From positions 125,545 to 189,544 of the forward strand of contig JASEFU010000001.1 of the NCBI GenBank assembly GCA_030018455.1: 64,000 bases of DNA, in the 5' to 3' direction. The first letter of the stretch is position 1, and every line of letters starts with the position of its first letter. Origin of the DNA: Dehalococcoidia bacterium (GTDB lineage: Bacteria; Chloroflexota; Dehalococcoidia; DSTF01; JALHUB01). The notes below the pieces were generated by a model. It ran no database searches. It worked only from the letters and a program-made list of their open reading frames with translations, and had not been told where the DNA came from. Positions 26,726 to 38,932 of this stretch are shown one piece after another. The translations under genes were made by a program, and so were the position numbers.

Positions 26726-26757
26726 CCTCTCGCCGAAGGGCGGCGGGAGGTTTTTTT
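26726..26757 (+). terminator. Intrinsic terminator/attenuator of the pyr leader
   Basis: CCTCTCGCCG and CGGCGGGAGG form a 10-bp stem (one G-T) with loop AAGGG, followed by seven T. The GGGAGG in its 3' arm is also the ribosome site for the pyrR ATG at 26759, so the hairpin could block translation as well as transcription. Confidence 0.85.
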
Positions 26758-26758
26758 C

Positions 26759-27298
26759 ATGCCTGAGAAACTGATTATGTCGCCGGAGGACGTGCGCCGG
26801 GCCATCGTGCGCATCGGACACGAGATCGTGGAGAACAACCGCGGTTGCAAGGACCTCGTCTTCATGGGGATCGAGACGCGCGGCGTTCCCCTCGCCAAAC
26901 GCATCGCCGCCAGCATCGCCGACTTCGAGGGCGAGGAGATCCCCCTGGGCACCCTCGACATCGGGCTCTACCGCGATGACCTCGACGACATGGGCCTCGT
27001 CCAGATTAAGCCCAGCGATATCCCCACGAACATCGCCGGCAAGCGCGTCGTCCTCGTCGACGACGTCCTCTACACAGGCCGCAGCATCCGCGCCGCCCTC
27101 GACGCGCTCATTAGCTACGGACGGCCGGGGCGCATTCAGCTCGCCGTCCTTGTCGACCGCGGCCACCGCGAGCTGCCGATACGGCCCGACTACGTCGGCA
27201 AGAACATCCCCACTTCACGGCAGGACGACGTGCAGGTGCGGCTGACGGAGACGGACGGCAGCGACGCCGTCGTACTCATCACAGCGGAGGGCGAATGA
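26759..27298 (+). CDS. pyrR: PyrR, pyr operon regulator / uracil phosphoribosyltransferase
   Basis: 179 residues. PyrR binds the leader RNA with UMP and also has UPRTase activity. The PRPP-binding segment [21 protein letters not shown], the DIGLYRDDL block and the [13 protein letters not shown]-terminal motif are conserved. The ATG at 26759 is chosen because GGGAGG lies 9 bases before it. An in-frame ATG at 26723 abuts a GAGGAGG but would translate through the terminator stem. It is the first gene of the operon and overlaps pyrB by ATGA. Confidence 0.94.
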   Translation: MPEKLIMSPEDVRRAIVRIGHEIVENNRGCKDLVFMGIETRGVPLAKRIAASIADFEGEEIPLGTLDIGLYRDDLDDMGLVQIKPSDIPTNIAGKRVVLVDDVLYTGRSIRAALDALISYGRPGRIQLAVLVDRGHRELPIRPDYVGKNIPTSRQDDVQVRLTETDGSDAVVLITAEGE

Positions 27299-28362
27299 CA
27301 ATGAGCGCTCACCTCCCCGAGAACAGACAGGGACTGAGCGGCATGGCGATAGCCGCGCGCGAGGCGCCCGCCGCCGTGCTGCCGCCGCGGCCCGCGCCCG
27401 ATATCTGGCGCCACCAGCACGTCCTTGACCTGGACGACTTCACCGTCGAAGAGATCGAACTCGTCATGGAGACTGCCGGCGCCATGAAAGAGGTGCTGGC
27501 ACGCCCCGTGCCGCGCGTCCCAACGCTCCGCGGCACGACCGTCATCACCCTCTTCTACGAGGCGAGCACACGCACACGCTCCTCGTTCGAGCTCGCGGGC
27601 AAGATCTTGGGCGCCGACGTCATCAACATCGCCGCCTCTTCCAGCAGCGTTTCCAAGGGCGAGTCCCTGGTCGATACCGTCCTCACCCTGCAAGCCGTGG
27701 GCGCCGACATATTGGTGATGCGGCACTCCCGCTCCGGCGCGCCCTACCTCGCGGCAAGGCACACGCGCGCGAGCGTCATCAACGCCGGCGACGGCTGGCA
27801 CGCCCACCCCAGCCAGGCGCTGCTCGACCTCTTCACCATCCGCTCCTACCTCGGCGACGCGCGCGGCCGCAAGGTGCTCATCGTCGGCGACATCACCCAC
27901 AGCCGCGTCGCCCGCTCCAACCTCTGGGGGCTGACGCGCATGGGAGCCCACGTGACCGTCTGCGGCCCGCCCACGCTCTTGCCCGTCGGCCTCGAAGGGC
28001 CGCAGGGCGCCGAAGCCGCAAACGAACTCGACCGCCTGCCGCCCGTCGAGATAGAGACTGACCTCGACCGCGCAATCAAGGACGCCGATGTGGTGATGAC
28101 GCTGCGCTTGCAGTTCGAACGCATGCAGAGCGGCCTCATCCCCAGCATCCGCGAGTACTGCAACCTCTACCAGGTGACAGCGAAACGCCTCGCGAAAGCG
28201 CGGCCGCACGCCCTCGTCCTGCACCCGGGGCCTGTCAACGAGGGCGTCGAGATATCGCTGGACGTGGCCCACGGGACGCAATCGGTCATCGAGGAGCAGG
28301 TGGCGAACGGCGTGGCAATCAGAATGGCGCTCCTCTATCTCCTGTCGAGGGCGAAAGCATGA
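27295..28362 (+). CDS. pyrB: Aspartate carbamoyltransferase, catalytic chain
   Basis: 355 residues from the ATG at 27295; the in-frame ATG at 27301 would remove two residues. It condenses carbamoyl phosphate and aspartate. Motifs: [21 protein letters not shown] (carbamoyl phosphate site), [13 protein letters not shown] and [11 protein letters not shown] near the end. About 45 residues precede the family core, an N-terminal extension rich in Ala/Pro. It overlaps both neighbours by ATGA. Confidence 0.95.
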   Translation: MTMSAHLPENRQGLSGMAIAAREAPAAVLPPRPAPDIWRHQHVLDLDDFTVEEIELVMETAGAMKEVLARPVPRVPTLRGTTVITLFYEASTRTRSSFELAGKILGADVINIAASSSSVSKGESLVDTVLTLQAVGADILVMRHSRSGAPYLAARHTRASVINAGDGWHAHPSQALLDLFTIRSYLGDARGRKVLIVGDITHSRVARSNLWGLTRMGAHVTVCGPPTLLPVGLEGPQGAEAANELDRLPPVEIETDLDRAIKDADVVMTLRLQFERMQSGLIPSIREYCNLYQVTAKRLAKARPHALVLHPGPVNEGVEISLDVAHGTQSVIEEQVANGVAIRMALLYLLSRAKA

Positions 28363-29711
28363 GTGATAGCAAGACCAGCGTTTTGATTCGCGGCGGGCGC
28401 GTGCTCGACCCCGCGCGCGGCGTCGACATGACCGGCGACGTGCTGCTTCGCGACGGGCGCGTCGCCGCCGTCGCTCCGCAGATCGACGAGAAGGCGGGCA
28501 GCATAATCGACGCGGCGGGCCTTGTCGTCTGCCCCGGCTTCGTCGACATTCACTGTCACTTGCGCCACCCCGGCCTCGAATACAAGGAGACAATCGAGAC
28601 GGGGACCCTGGCGGCGGCGCGCGGCGGCTTCACCACCGTTTGCTGCATGCCGAACACCGAGCCGCCCATCGATACGCGCTCCACCGTCGAGTACGTCCAG
28701 CGCGTGGCAGCAGCGACGGCAGCCGTGCGCGTGTTGCCCATCGGCTGCGTCAGCAAGGGACGCCGGGGCGAGGAGCTTGCCGAGCTCGGCGACCTCGCGG
28801 CCGCGGGGGCGGTCGCCTTCAGCGACGACGGGAGCCCCGTGTCGGACGCCGCCCTGATGCGCAAGGCGCTGGAGTACTGCCGCGCGCTCGGGCTGCCAAT
28901 CTCCGACCACTGCGAGGACACTGCCCTCTCCCACGACGGCGTCATGCACGAGGGGTGGGTCGCCGCCCGGCTGGGACTTCGCGGCCAGCCCGCCGCCGCC
29001 GAGGAGTCGGCCGTCGCCCGCGACATCGCCCTCGCGGAACTGACGGGCTCGCGCGTGCACATCGCCCATGTCAGCACCGCCGGCAGCGTCGATCTCGTCC
29101 GGCGGGCCAAGGTGCGCGGCCTGCCCGTCACCGCGGAGGTGACTCCCCATCACCTCACGCTTACCCATGAAATCGTTATGTCTAGTCTTTCCACCGCCGG
29201 CCTCGCCTATGACACGAACGCGAAAGTCTATCCGCCCCTGCGCAGCGCCGACGACATCGCCGCCTGCGTCGAGGGGCTGCGCGACGGCACGATCGACGCC
29301 GTCGCCACCGACCACGCGCCGCACGCGCCCGTCGACAAGCTGTGCGAGTTCGACGACGCGCCGGGCGGCATCAGCGGCTTCGAGACGGCGCTGGCGCTGC
29401 TGCTGACGCTCGTACACGAAGGCAAGCTCGACCTGCCGACGCTCATCGCGAGGATGACGGCGGGGCCCGTGGCCGCCTTCGGCCTCGACCGGCACGCGGG
29501 GCTGGCGGGACTGGGCAGCCTAGCCCCCGGCGCCCCGGGTGACGTCGTGGTCTTCGACCCGAACGCGGAGTGGACGGTGGAGCCGGAGCGGTTCGCCAGC
29601 AAGGGGCGCAACACGCCGCTCGCCGGCCGCCCGCTGAAGGGTCTGGTCGTCAAGACGGTGTTCGGCGGCAGGACTGCATTTGCGCGCGACGAGGTGCTGG
29701 CTGATGTCTGA
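28359..29711 (+). CDS. pyrC: Dihydroorotase
   Basis: 450 residues, type I multifunctional-like dihydroorotase. It contains [20 protein letters not shown] (metal-binding HxH and Arg), [18 protein letters not shown] (metal His), HIAHVST and ATDHAPH (catalytic Asp). It closes carbamoyl aspartate to dihydroorotate in the cytoplasm. Translation is coupled to pyrB by an ATGA overlap and to carA by 8 bases. All metal ligands are present, so it is active rather than a pseudo-DHOase. Confidence 0.95.
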   Translation: MSDSKTSVLIRGGRVLDPARGVDMTGDVLLRDGRVAAVAPQIDEKAGSIIDAAGLVVCPGFVDIHCHLRHPGLEYKETIETGTLAAARGGFTTVCCMPNTEPPIDTRSTVEYVQRVAAATAAVRVLPIGCVSKGRRGEELAELGDLAAAGAVAFSDDGSPVSDAALMRKALEYCRALGLPISDHCEDTALSHDGVMHEGWVAARLGLRGQPAAAEESAVARDIALAELTGSRVHIAHVSTAGSVDLVRRAKVRGLPVTAEVTPHHLTLTHEIVMSSLSTAGLAYDTNAKVYPPLRSADDIAACVEGLRDGTIDAVATDHAPHAPVDKLCEFDDAPGGISGFETALALLLTLVHEGKLDLPTLIARMTAGPVAAFGLDRHAGLAGLGSLAPGAPGDVVVFDPNAEWTVEPERFASKGRNTPLAGRPLKGLVVKTVFGGRTAFARDEVLADV

Positions 29712-30798
29712 GAAGGCGTTCCTGGTGCTGGAGGACGGGACTGTATACGAGGGGGAGCCCTTCGGGGCGCCCGTCGCCGCCCACGGCGAGGTCGTCTTCG
29801 ACACGTCGATGGCCGGCTACCAGGAGGCCCTCACCGACCCCTCGTTCGCCGGCCAGATACTCGTCATGACCTATCCCCTCGCCGGCAACTACGGCATCAA
29901 CCGCTTCGACGTCGAATCTAAGCGAATACAGGTGCAGGGCATGGTGGTGCGCGAGCACTGCGACATCCCCAGCCACTGGCAGAGCGAGATGACCCTGCAC
30001 GAGTACCTGGCGCAGGCCGGCGTCCCCGGCCTCAGCGGCGTCGATACCCGCGCCCTCACGCGAAAGCTGCGCCTCAGCGGCGTGATGATGGGCATTATGT
30101 CCAGCGAGGGCGCGCCGGAAGAGGCGCTGAGCCGCCTGCGCGACCTCCCGACCTACGGCGAGACCGACTTCGTGCGGCGCGTCTCCATCGACAAGCCGTA
30201 CCAGTGGCACGAGCAGCCCGACACCGCGAAACATCACATCGTTGTGATGGACCTTGGGGTGAAGTACAACATCATGCGCCTGCTAGCCCGTCGCGGCTGT
30301 CGCGTCACCGCCGTGCCCTGCGCCACCACCGCCGAAGACGTGCTCGCGCTCAAGCCCGATGGTGTCGTTCTCTCGCCGGGCCCGGGCGACCCTGCGCACC
30401 TCGATTACGTCGTGCGCTCCGTCAACGGGTTGCTGGGCAAGATACCGGTCTTCGGCATCTGCCTCGGCCACCAGGTGCTGGCGACGGCGTTCGGCGCGCG
30501 CAACTTCAAGCTCAAGTTCGGGCACCGCGGCGCCAACCACCCAGTCCGTGACTTGGCGACGGGGCGCGTGTACATCACAGCTCAGAACCACGGCTACGCG
30601 GTCGACCCCGACACGCTTTGCGGTGGCACGGAAGTCAGCCATATCAACATCAACGACGACACGGTCGAGGGGCTGCGGCACCGCGAGTTTCCCGTGGTAT
30701 CGGTACAGTACCATTCGGAGGCGTCGCCGGGGCCGCTGGACAACGTCTACTTCTTCGACCGCTTTCTCGAACTCGTCTCGCAGGAAAAGGCCCGATAG
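29704..30798 (+). CDS. carA: Carbamoyl-phosphate synthase small (glutaminase) subunit
   Basis: 364 residues from the ATG at 29704. N-terminal domain with DTSMAGYQEALTDPSFAGQI and YPLAGNYGIN; C-terminal class I glutamine amidotransferase with the nucleophile in FGICLGHQVLA and the His/Glu pair in VQYHSEASPGP. It supplies ammonia to CarB. The large subunit gene is about 2.2 kb away, with three unrelated genes between. Starts inside pyrC. Confidence 0.95.
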   Translation: MSEKAFLVLEDGTVYEGEPFGAPVAAHGEVVFDTSMAGYQEALTDPSFAGQILVMTYPLAGNYGINRFDVESKRIQVQGMVVREHCDIPSHWQSEMTLHEYLAQAGVPGLSGVDTRALTRKLRLSGVMMGIMSSEGAPEEALSRLRDLPTYGETDFVRRVSIDKPYQWHEQPDTAKHHIVVMDLGVKYNIMRLLARRGCRVTAVPCATTAEDVLALKPDGVVLSPGPGDPAHLDYVVRSVNGLLGKIPVFGICLGHQVLATAFGARNFKLKFGHRGANHPVRDLATGRVYITAQNHGYAVDPDTLCGGTEVSHININDDTVEGLRHREFPVVSVQYHSEASPGPLDNVYFFDRFLELVSQEKAR

Positions 30799-31257
30799 AT
30801 GACGCAGATTCAGGCCACCTATCGTCGCGCCGGAGCCGAGGACGCGGAAGCGATCGCCGAGGTGATCGCCCGCCTTGTCGAAGAGGCGCACCCCGTCAGC
30901 TTCGAGCGCGCGCTTTCGCCCGACCAGGTGCGGGCCTGGCTTTCGCGCCTGGGCGAAGGGGGCGCCGTCTTCCTCTGCCTGGTCGACGGCTCCCTCGCCG
31001 GCTTCAGCGCGCTCGACTTCAACACGCAGGAGCCGGACACGGCGACGCTCGGCGTCTGGCTGCTGCCGGCGTACCGGCGTCGCGGGCTGGGAACGGCGTT
31101 GGCGGAGTGGGCGCTCGATTTCGCGCGCGACCGCGGTTACCGGCGCATCCGAGGCCGTTTGCCGGCGGGAAACGAGGTGGCGCTCAGCTTTCTTTCGAGC
31201 ATCGGGGCGCTCGTGCCCATCTACAACCCTGAAATGCGCTTCGAGCTCCCGCTATGA
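30799..31257 (+). CDS. GNAT-family N-acetyltransferase
   Basis: 152 residues starting directly after the carA stop. Acetyl-CoA binding is shown by LGVWLLPAYRRRGLGTALAEWALD (the RRxGxG/A loop, residues about 91-99). The C-terminus IGALVPIYNPEMRFEL is like GNAT proteins with a final beta bulge. Target unknown. Its place in the pyr operon is not explained by the pathway. Confidence 0.85.
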   Translation: MTQIQATYRRAGAEDAEAIAEVIARLVEEAHPVSFERALSPDQVRAWLSRLGEGGAVFLCLVDGSLAGFSALDFNTQEPDTATLGVWLLPAYRRRGLGTALAEWALDFARDRGYRRIRGRLPAGNEVALSFLSSIGALVPIYNPEMRFELPL

Positions 31258-31281
31258 TTCGCGAGCGGAGAAGAACGCTTC

Positions 31282-32415
31282 ATGGATAGAATAGTCATAA
31301 GAGAGGGTGACCGCGTACGGGTGCTCAAGAGCGCGGGCTACGCCTCGGAACAGGAGCTCCAGGACTTCTTGTTGCGATTCCCCGCCCTGATCCCTCTCGA
31401 AGAGGCGGAGGAAGACCCGCTGCCCCTTTTGCCGATCGGGCGGGAGGTGACTCTGGGCTCGGGCTCTGCCGACGTGCTCTTCCTCGACGCGGCGGGCCTG
31501 TTGACGCTGGTCGAGACGAAGCTCCGAAAAAACCCCGAGGCGAGGAGAACCGTGGTCGGTCAGACTCTGGAATATGGTGCGAGCCTTTCCGAATTGTCCG
31601 CGGAGGATGTAGTGAGCCGCGCCAACGCGTACCTCAGGTCCGGCCACGCCGCAGAGGAATACCGGGCGCTGACCCTGCCAGAGGCTATGACAAAGCTGCT
31701 GGAGACGAGCGCGACAGAAGCGGGGCGTGAGCTGCTCCCTCTGAGCGACCTCGAAGCCAGAGTCGGCGAACAGCTTCGCGATGGTCGCATCAGACTCATC
31801 GTCGCAGTCGACGACATCTACGACGAGCTGAGAAAGACGGTCACGTTTGTTAACACGCACAGCAGCTTTGGTATCTACTTGCTGCAGCTAGTGCGCTTTA
31901 AGGACGATGATGACGCTCGCGACATCTTCGTGCCCCACCTCTTCGGCTACGCCCGCAAGTCCCACTCCCTTCCCCCCGTTTTGGATGAGGAGAAGTTTCG
32001 GGAGAAACTGCGAGACTTGCGGGACGAGGAGGACGCACAGATCGTCGAAGAACTCCTCCGGTTCACCGCCGAACGCGACGCCATCGGCTGGGGCAGAGCT
32101 GGGGCCGCCGAAGCCTCGTTCTCCTTCTACTACGTTTTCGACGGGCGACGGATATCGATATTCACAGTCACCAGTGGCGGCCACCTTTGGGTGAACTTCG
32201 CATGGATGAAGAACAAGATTCCGGCCCAACACATCGATCAGTTTCGGCAAGACCTGAACCGTATTCCCGGCGTTGCGTTCGACGAGAGCGTCCTAAGCGA
32301 TGACAAGCGCCCTCCCATCAGATTGTGTCTGCTCTCCGGTGACGGTCTCGCTCTCTTTAAGCAGGCAGTGGCCTCGCTTGGCGACGCGATAGGATGGGGC
32401 GAAGCGTTGGGCTGA
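31282..32415 (+). CDS. Predicted PD-(D/E)XK nuclease-like protein
   Basis: 377 residues. Residues 61-94 show the nuclease core: Asp64 (SADVLFLD), Glu78 and Lys80 (LVETK), then Gln94 (VVGQTLEYG), as in NucS/DUF91 and related restriction-like folds. The C-terminal 250 residues are unassigned but well structured (RIPGVAFDESVL and similar). Function is inferred from the active site only: DNA cleavage in repair or defence. It is out of place between carA and carB; its base composition looks a little less GC-rich than the pyr genes, which would fit later insertion. Confidence 0.65.
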   Translation: MDRIVIREGDRVRVLKSAGYASEQELQDFLLRFPALIPLEEAEEDPLPLLPIGREVTLGSGSADVLFLDAAGLLTLVETKLRKNPEARRTVVGQTLEYGASLSELSAEDVVSRANAYLRSGHAAEEYRALTLPEAMTKLLETSATEAGRELLPLSDLEARVGEQLRDGRIRLIVAVDDIYDELRKTVTFVNTHSSFGIYLLQLVRFKDDDDARDIFVPHLFGYARKSHSLPPVLDEEKFREKLRDLRDEEDAQIVEELLRFTAERDAIGWGRAGAAEASFSFYYVFDGRRISIFTVTSGGHLWVNFAWMKNKIPAQHIDQFRQDLNRIPGVAFDESVLSDDKRPPIRLCLLSGDGLALFKQAVASLGDAIGWGEALG

Positions 32416-32449
32416 CTCAGCGCGGCGAGTCACGCGCGGAAATCAAAAC

Positions 32450-33001
32450 ATGCCAGAAGAGACTGACAGCACCGGCTCAGACGATACAGGCTCAGGCGGC
32501 CCGCGCCGCTGGGTGCAACGACGCCGCCGGCGGCCCCTCGTCCGCCGCGCCGTCGGCCACATAGAGACGCGCCTCGCCTTCAGCGTCCTCACCCTCAGCA
32601 CTATGGGCTTCTCCGCTGCCGTCATACTCGCCGCCACGGCCGTCGCCGGCCTGTTCGTCAACCTGGCGCAGGGCGAGGTGATACGCGCGATCGCCTTCTT
32701 CATCGTCTCGCTCATGCTGGCTGTTCTTGCAGGGGGCTTCGGCTTCAGCATGGGGTTCATCGGCCTGCCTTTCGTCGGCGAGTGGTTCCTCGAGTGGCAG
32801 AATCACGCTATGGGCTGGGGCATCGGCGCCGGAGGATGCGCCTTCCTGGCGGTTCTCCTCTTCCTGACGCCGCTCCCCGCTTACGGAAGCGTCCTCCTCG
32901 TCCTGGCCGTCGTGCTGGGCGGTTCGTACCTGCTCGCATATGCGCTTCGGGTCACGCCCCCCGTCACACCGAGCGCCCCATACACACGGAGAAAGCGGTG
33001 A
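32450..33001 (+). CDS. Uncharacterised membrane protein
   Basis: 183 residues. A polar, Ser/Thr/Gly-rich start and a run of arginines (RRWVQRRRRRPLVRR) are followed by four membrane helices at about 45-68, 77-103, 119-140 and 145-165. No known domain is recognised. The stop is 36 bases before the carB start, so it is cotranscribed with the pyr genes. The Arg cluster suggests the N-terminus is inside. Confidence 0.6.
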   Translation: MPEETDSTGSDDTGSGGPRRWVQRRRRRPLVRRAVGHIETRLAFSVLTLSTMGFSAAVILAATAVAGLFVNLAQGEVIRAIAFFIVSLMLAVLAGGFGFSMGFIGLPFVGEWFLEWQNHAMGWGIGAGGCAFLAVLLFLTPLPAYGSVLLVLAVVLGGSYLLAYALRVTPPVTPSAPYTRRKR

Positions 33002-33037
33002 AGATGTCGTTTGCAGCAATCGAGAGGTCTGGGTCCA

Positions 33038-36375
<3,338 letters not shown>

Positions 36376-36379
<4 letters not shown>

Positions 36380-37146
36380 ATGTCGTCCGAGCGCGCATCG
36401 TCAGCAACGAGCGTCTCTTCGGCCGGACGCACCTCGTCTGGCTGCACGCGCCGCCCCTCGCGAAAGGCGCTTCGCCCGGGCAGTTCCTGATGTTCCGCAT
36501 CCTAAACGGCAGCGACCCTCTCCTGGGCCGTCCCATGAGCTATCACGGCGTTCGCAAAGGGGCCGAGGGCGACGAAGTAGCGCTGCTCTACCAGGTGTGG
36601 GGACGCGCAACGGCGCTCCTGGCAAAGAAGGCGCCGGGCGACGAGGTGCTGGCCTGGGGGCCGCTGGGCCGCGGTTACGCCGTCGCGCCGCGGGCGAGGA
36701 ACCTGCTCCTCGTCGCCGGCGGCATGGGCACGGCGCCCCTCGTCTGGCTCGCCGAGCAGGCGGTCGCGAAGGGCAAGAACGTGAGCTTCATTATCGGCGT
36801 GCGGACGGCGGAGCAGACCGCGCCCGTGCGCTCCTTGCCGCCGCAGGCCGAGCTGGTGATCGTCACGGAGGACGGGTCACTGGGGCGCAAGGGTCTGGTG
36901 ACGGAGCCGTTCGCGGAGTCGCTGTCGTGGGCCGACCAGGTCTTCGCCTGCGGGCCGCGCCCGATGTACGAATCGATGGCGCAGGTGGTCCGGAAAGCGC
37001 GCAGCCGGACGCCGGTACAGGTGCTACTGGAGACGAATATGGCCTGTGGAATCGGTTTGTGCTACGGTTGTGCCATCGAGACGCGCCGCGGCGTGAAGCA
37101 GGTGTGCCGAGACGGGCCTCGCTTTGAATTGCGGGAGATTTTCTAG
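36376..37146 (+). CDS. pyrK: Dihydroorotate dehydrogenase B, electron-transfer subunit
   Basis: 256 residues, overlapping carB by ATGA. FAD-binding barrel (GRPMSYHGV), NAD domain ([20 protein letters not shown]) and a C-terminal [2Fe-2S] site: C-x4-C-x2-C in CGIGLCYGC with the fourth Cys in VKQVC. It passes electrons from dihydroorotate (via PyrD) to NAD+. Its partner pyrD is not adjacent but 3.5 kb away. Confidence 0.94.
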
Positions 37147-37159
37147 AGAGGCGGATGTG

Positions 37160-37315
37160 ATGGAATCGAAGTGCGAGACGTGCGGCATGCGCCTGCGCGC
37201 GGAGAAGAACCCGAAGTCGATCATGGCGAGGATCTGGCGCTGGCACACGAAGTGGTGTCCGGGCTGGAAGGCCTACCAGCGTGAGCTGGCCGCGCAGCAG
37301 CAAGAGGAGGGCTAG
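37160..37315 (+). CDS. Small CxxC protein
   Basis: 51 residues, starting 13 bases after pyrK. MESKCETCGMRLRAEKNP and, further on, WRWHTKWCPGW give a Cys4-type or C2HC zinc site (C-x2-C ... H-x3-C). Basic residues between them could bind nucleic acid. Position after pyrK on the same strand suggests it is the last gene of the operon. No function is claimed. Confidence 0.6.
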   Translation: MESKCETCGMRLRAEKNPKSIMARIWRWHTKWCPGWKAYQRELAAQQQEEG

Positions 37316-37617
37316 CCACAGCACTGCACCCGAACGCAACCATTCGCTCGTCCATGAGACCAGGGCCGGAGGATTCGAGTCGCAACTCTTGCTTTAGAGC
37401 AGCGTCTGTGTGGTGAGTGTAACACGAACGCTTATCTTCCCACCCACCCACCCGCAGACGTGGGTCAAATCAGGGGGGCACCCCCTGAAACCCCCGTCTG
37501 AGGGGGCAAGCCCCCTCAGAGCTCCCCCGGTACGACTGCGCCTCAGCGCTCCGGGCGGACTTTTGGTTGAGACGTTGCCAGACGGAGGCTGAGGGTTTCA
37601 ACCCTCAGAACTGTCCA
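37316..37617. repeat. Intergenic stretch with clustered GC-rich palindromes
   Basis: 302 bases without a supported gene. Two perfect hairpins stand close together: CAGGGGG/CCCCCTG with loop GCA (37471-37487) and CTGAGGGGGC/GCCCCCTCAG with loop AA (37498-37519). A third, CTGAGGGT/ACCCTCAG with loop TTCA, lies at 37589-37608. They look like a REP-type dispersed repeat of the genome. No T-tract follows any of them, so they are not simple terminators. Confidence 0.6.
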
Positions 37618-38397
37618 GTGCTCGCAGAACCTAACGCCAACTCCATCATCGAGGGAGACTGCCTTGAGGTGATGGCCGGCTGGCCGGACGCCTGCATCGA
37701 CCACTGCATCGCCGACCCGCCGTTCGGGATCGCGTCGGGTCGGGGGCGGCGCGGCAAGAAAGGACTCGGCTGGGCATTCTCCTCCCACGTAACGATGCAG
37801 GAGGCCTGGGACCGCTTCTCCCAGGACGACTTCTTCCGGTTCAACGTCCGCTGGCTCTCCGAGGTCTGCCGCGTCGTCAAGCCGAACGGCAACATTCTTG
37901 TCTTCGGCACGTTCCACAACGTCTATCTGCTCGGATTCATCCTTCAGCACGTCATGAAGCGGCGCATCCTGAACTCCATCGTCTGGTTCAAGCCCAACGC
38001 GCAGCCCAACATCACCGCCCGCACGCTTACGGAGAGCACGGAGCAGATCATCTGGGCCGTCAACGGGACTGCAGAGAAGGCGCGCAAGTGGACGTTCAAC
38101 TACTGGGACGCGAAAGAGATGGCGGGCGGACGTCAGATGCGCAACCTCTGGGAGCTCCCTGTAACCCCCAAGAAAGAGCGCGAGAACGGCTATCACCCGT
38201 CGCAGAAGCCGCTCGCCCTGCTGGAGCGCCTGGTGCTAATTGCGACCCGGCCGGGCGATCTCATCCTCGACCCGTTCGCGGGTACGGGCACACTCGCGCT
38301 CGCCGCGCGGCAGCACGAGCGCCGCTGGCTACTCATCGAGAACGATGCGCACTATGTGGAAGTGGCCCGCAAACGGCTCGTTTCCGGCCCGTCCTAG
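37618..38397 (+). CDS. DNA methyltransferase (N4/N6, beta class)
   Basis: 259 residues from a GTG at 37618; a TTG at 37567 is an alternative, and no clear ribosome site decides. Motif IV DPPF (residues 33-36, ADPPFGIAS) comes before motif I DPFAGTGT (about 218-225), the beta-class order, like CcrM/HinfI-type adenine or N4-cytosine methylases. NGYHPSQKPLALLERL is motif X. No restriction gene is nearby, so it is an orphan methylase with unknown target. It lies between two GC-palindrome clusters and a zinc-ribbon gene. Confidence 0.87.
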   Translation: MLAEPNANSIIEGDCLEVMAGWPDACIDHCIADPPFGIASGRGRRGKKGLGWAFSSHVTMQEAWDRFSQDDFFRFNVRWLSEVCRVVKPNGNILVFGTFHNVYLLGFILQHVMKRRILNSIVWFKPNAQPNITARTLTESTEQIIWAVNGTAEKARKWTFNYWDAKEMAGGRQMRNLWELPVTPKKERENGYHPSQKPLALLERLVLIATRPGDLILDPFAGTGTLALAARQHERRWLLIENDAHYVEVARKRLVSGPS

Positions 38398-38427
38398 ACG
38401 CCTAGGGACGGCATCAAGCCGTCGGCG

Positions 38428-38748
38428 CTAGTAGCGATTGCGCGCCGGCGACCGCTTGGCGAAGCAGTCGCGACAGTAGACGGGACGGTCACCCCGCGGC
38501 TCGAACGGGACCTCAGTCTTCTGCCCGCACTCGGCGCACACCGCCGGATACATCTGTCGCGGCGACGAGCTGTAGCCGCCATAACTTCGGCCACCGCCGC
38601 GCTCAGACTTGCGGGCGTCACGACAGGACTGGCAGCGCTTGGGCTCGTTCGTGAATCCGCGGCTGGCGTGATACTCCTGGTCTTCAGCCGAGAAGGTGAA
38701 CGAGGCGCCGCAATCGACGCAGGTAAGGGTTTTGTCTGTGTAGGACAC
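38428..38748 (-). CDS. Zinc-ribbon protein with hairpin-occluded start
   Basis: 106 residues from a GTG at 38748 (MSYTDKTLTC). Four pairs of cysteines are seen: CVDCG, CQSCR, CAECG and CRDC, separated by SAEDQEYHASRGFTNEPKR and a Gly/Ser-rich stretch. This is the zf-trcl-like zinc-ribbon pair that is common in Chloroflexota; its role is not established. A longer frame to 38835 has no ribosome site. GGAGGT sits 8 bases before the GTG, partly inside a 12-bp stem (38746-38790). Confidence 0.75.
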   Translation of the reverse strand: MSYTDKTLTCVDCGASFTFSAEDQEYHASRGFTNEPKRCQSCRDARKSERGGGRSYGGYSSSPRQMYPAVCAECGQKTEVPFEPRGDRPVYCRDCFAKRSPARNRY

Positions 38749-38790
38749 TCGACGACCTCCTTCAGGTCCGCTATTCCTGGTCGTCGAGTG
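38746..38790 (-). promoter_or_regulatory. 5' leader hairpin sequestering the ribosome site of the zinc-ribbon gene
   Basis: CACTCGACGACC (38790-38779) and GGTCGTCGAGTG (38757-38746) are perfect complements of 12 bases around a 21-base loop. The GTG start codon is the end of the 3' arm and the ribosome site straddles its other end. The mRNA would be closed until something opens it. It could alternatively be a DNA operator. Confidence 0.6.
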
Positions 38791-38932
38791 CAAACTGAGA
38801 TGTGGACTCTGAGTTGCAGTTCGAAGACAGGACAACTACTACTTGCTAAGAACCTTAACACACTTTGCAGCGTTTGTCACGCGGCAAGTCGATTCGCCGT
38901 TTTTCCCGAATGCGAACGCGCGTAAGGTGGGA

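Noticed and set aside
26723-26758. Earlier in-frame start for pyrR (ATG 26723)
   Set aside because: The ribosome site abuts the ATG with no spacing and translation would run through the terminator; the start at 26759 has normal spacing.
37370-37400. T-arm-like sequence GGATTCGAGTC suggesting a tRNA
   Set aside because: The T stem does not pair and no acceptor, D or anticodon arms can be drawn on either strand.
37589-37608. Hairpin as a transcription terminator
   Set aside because: No T-tract follows and the methylase start is 9 bases downstream.
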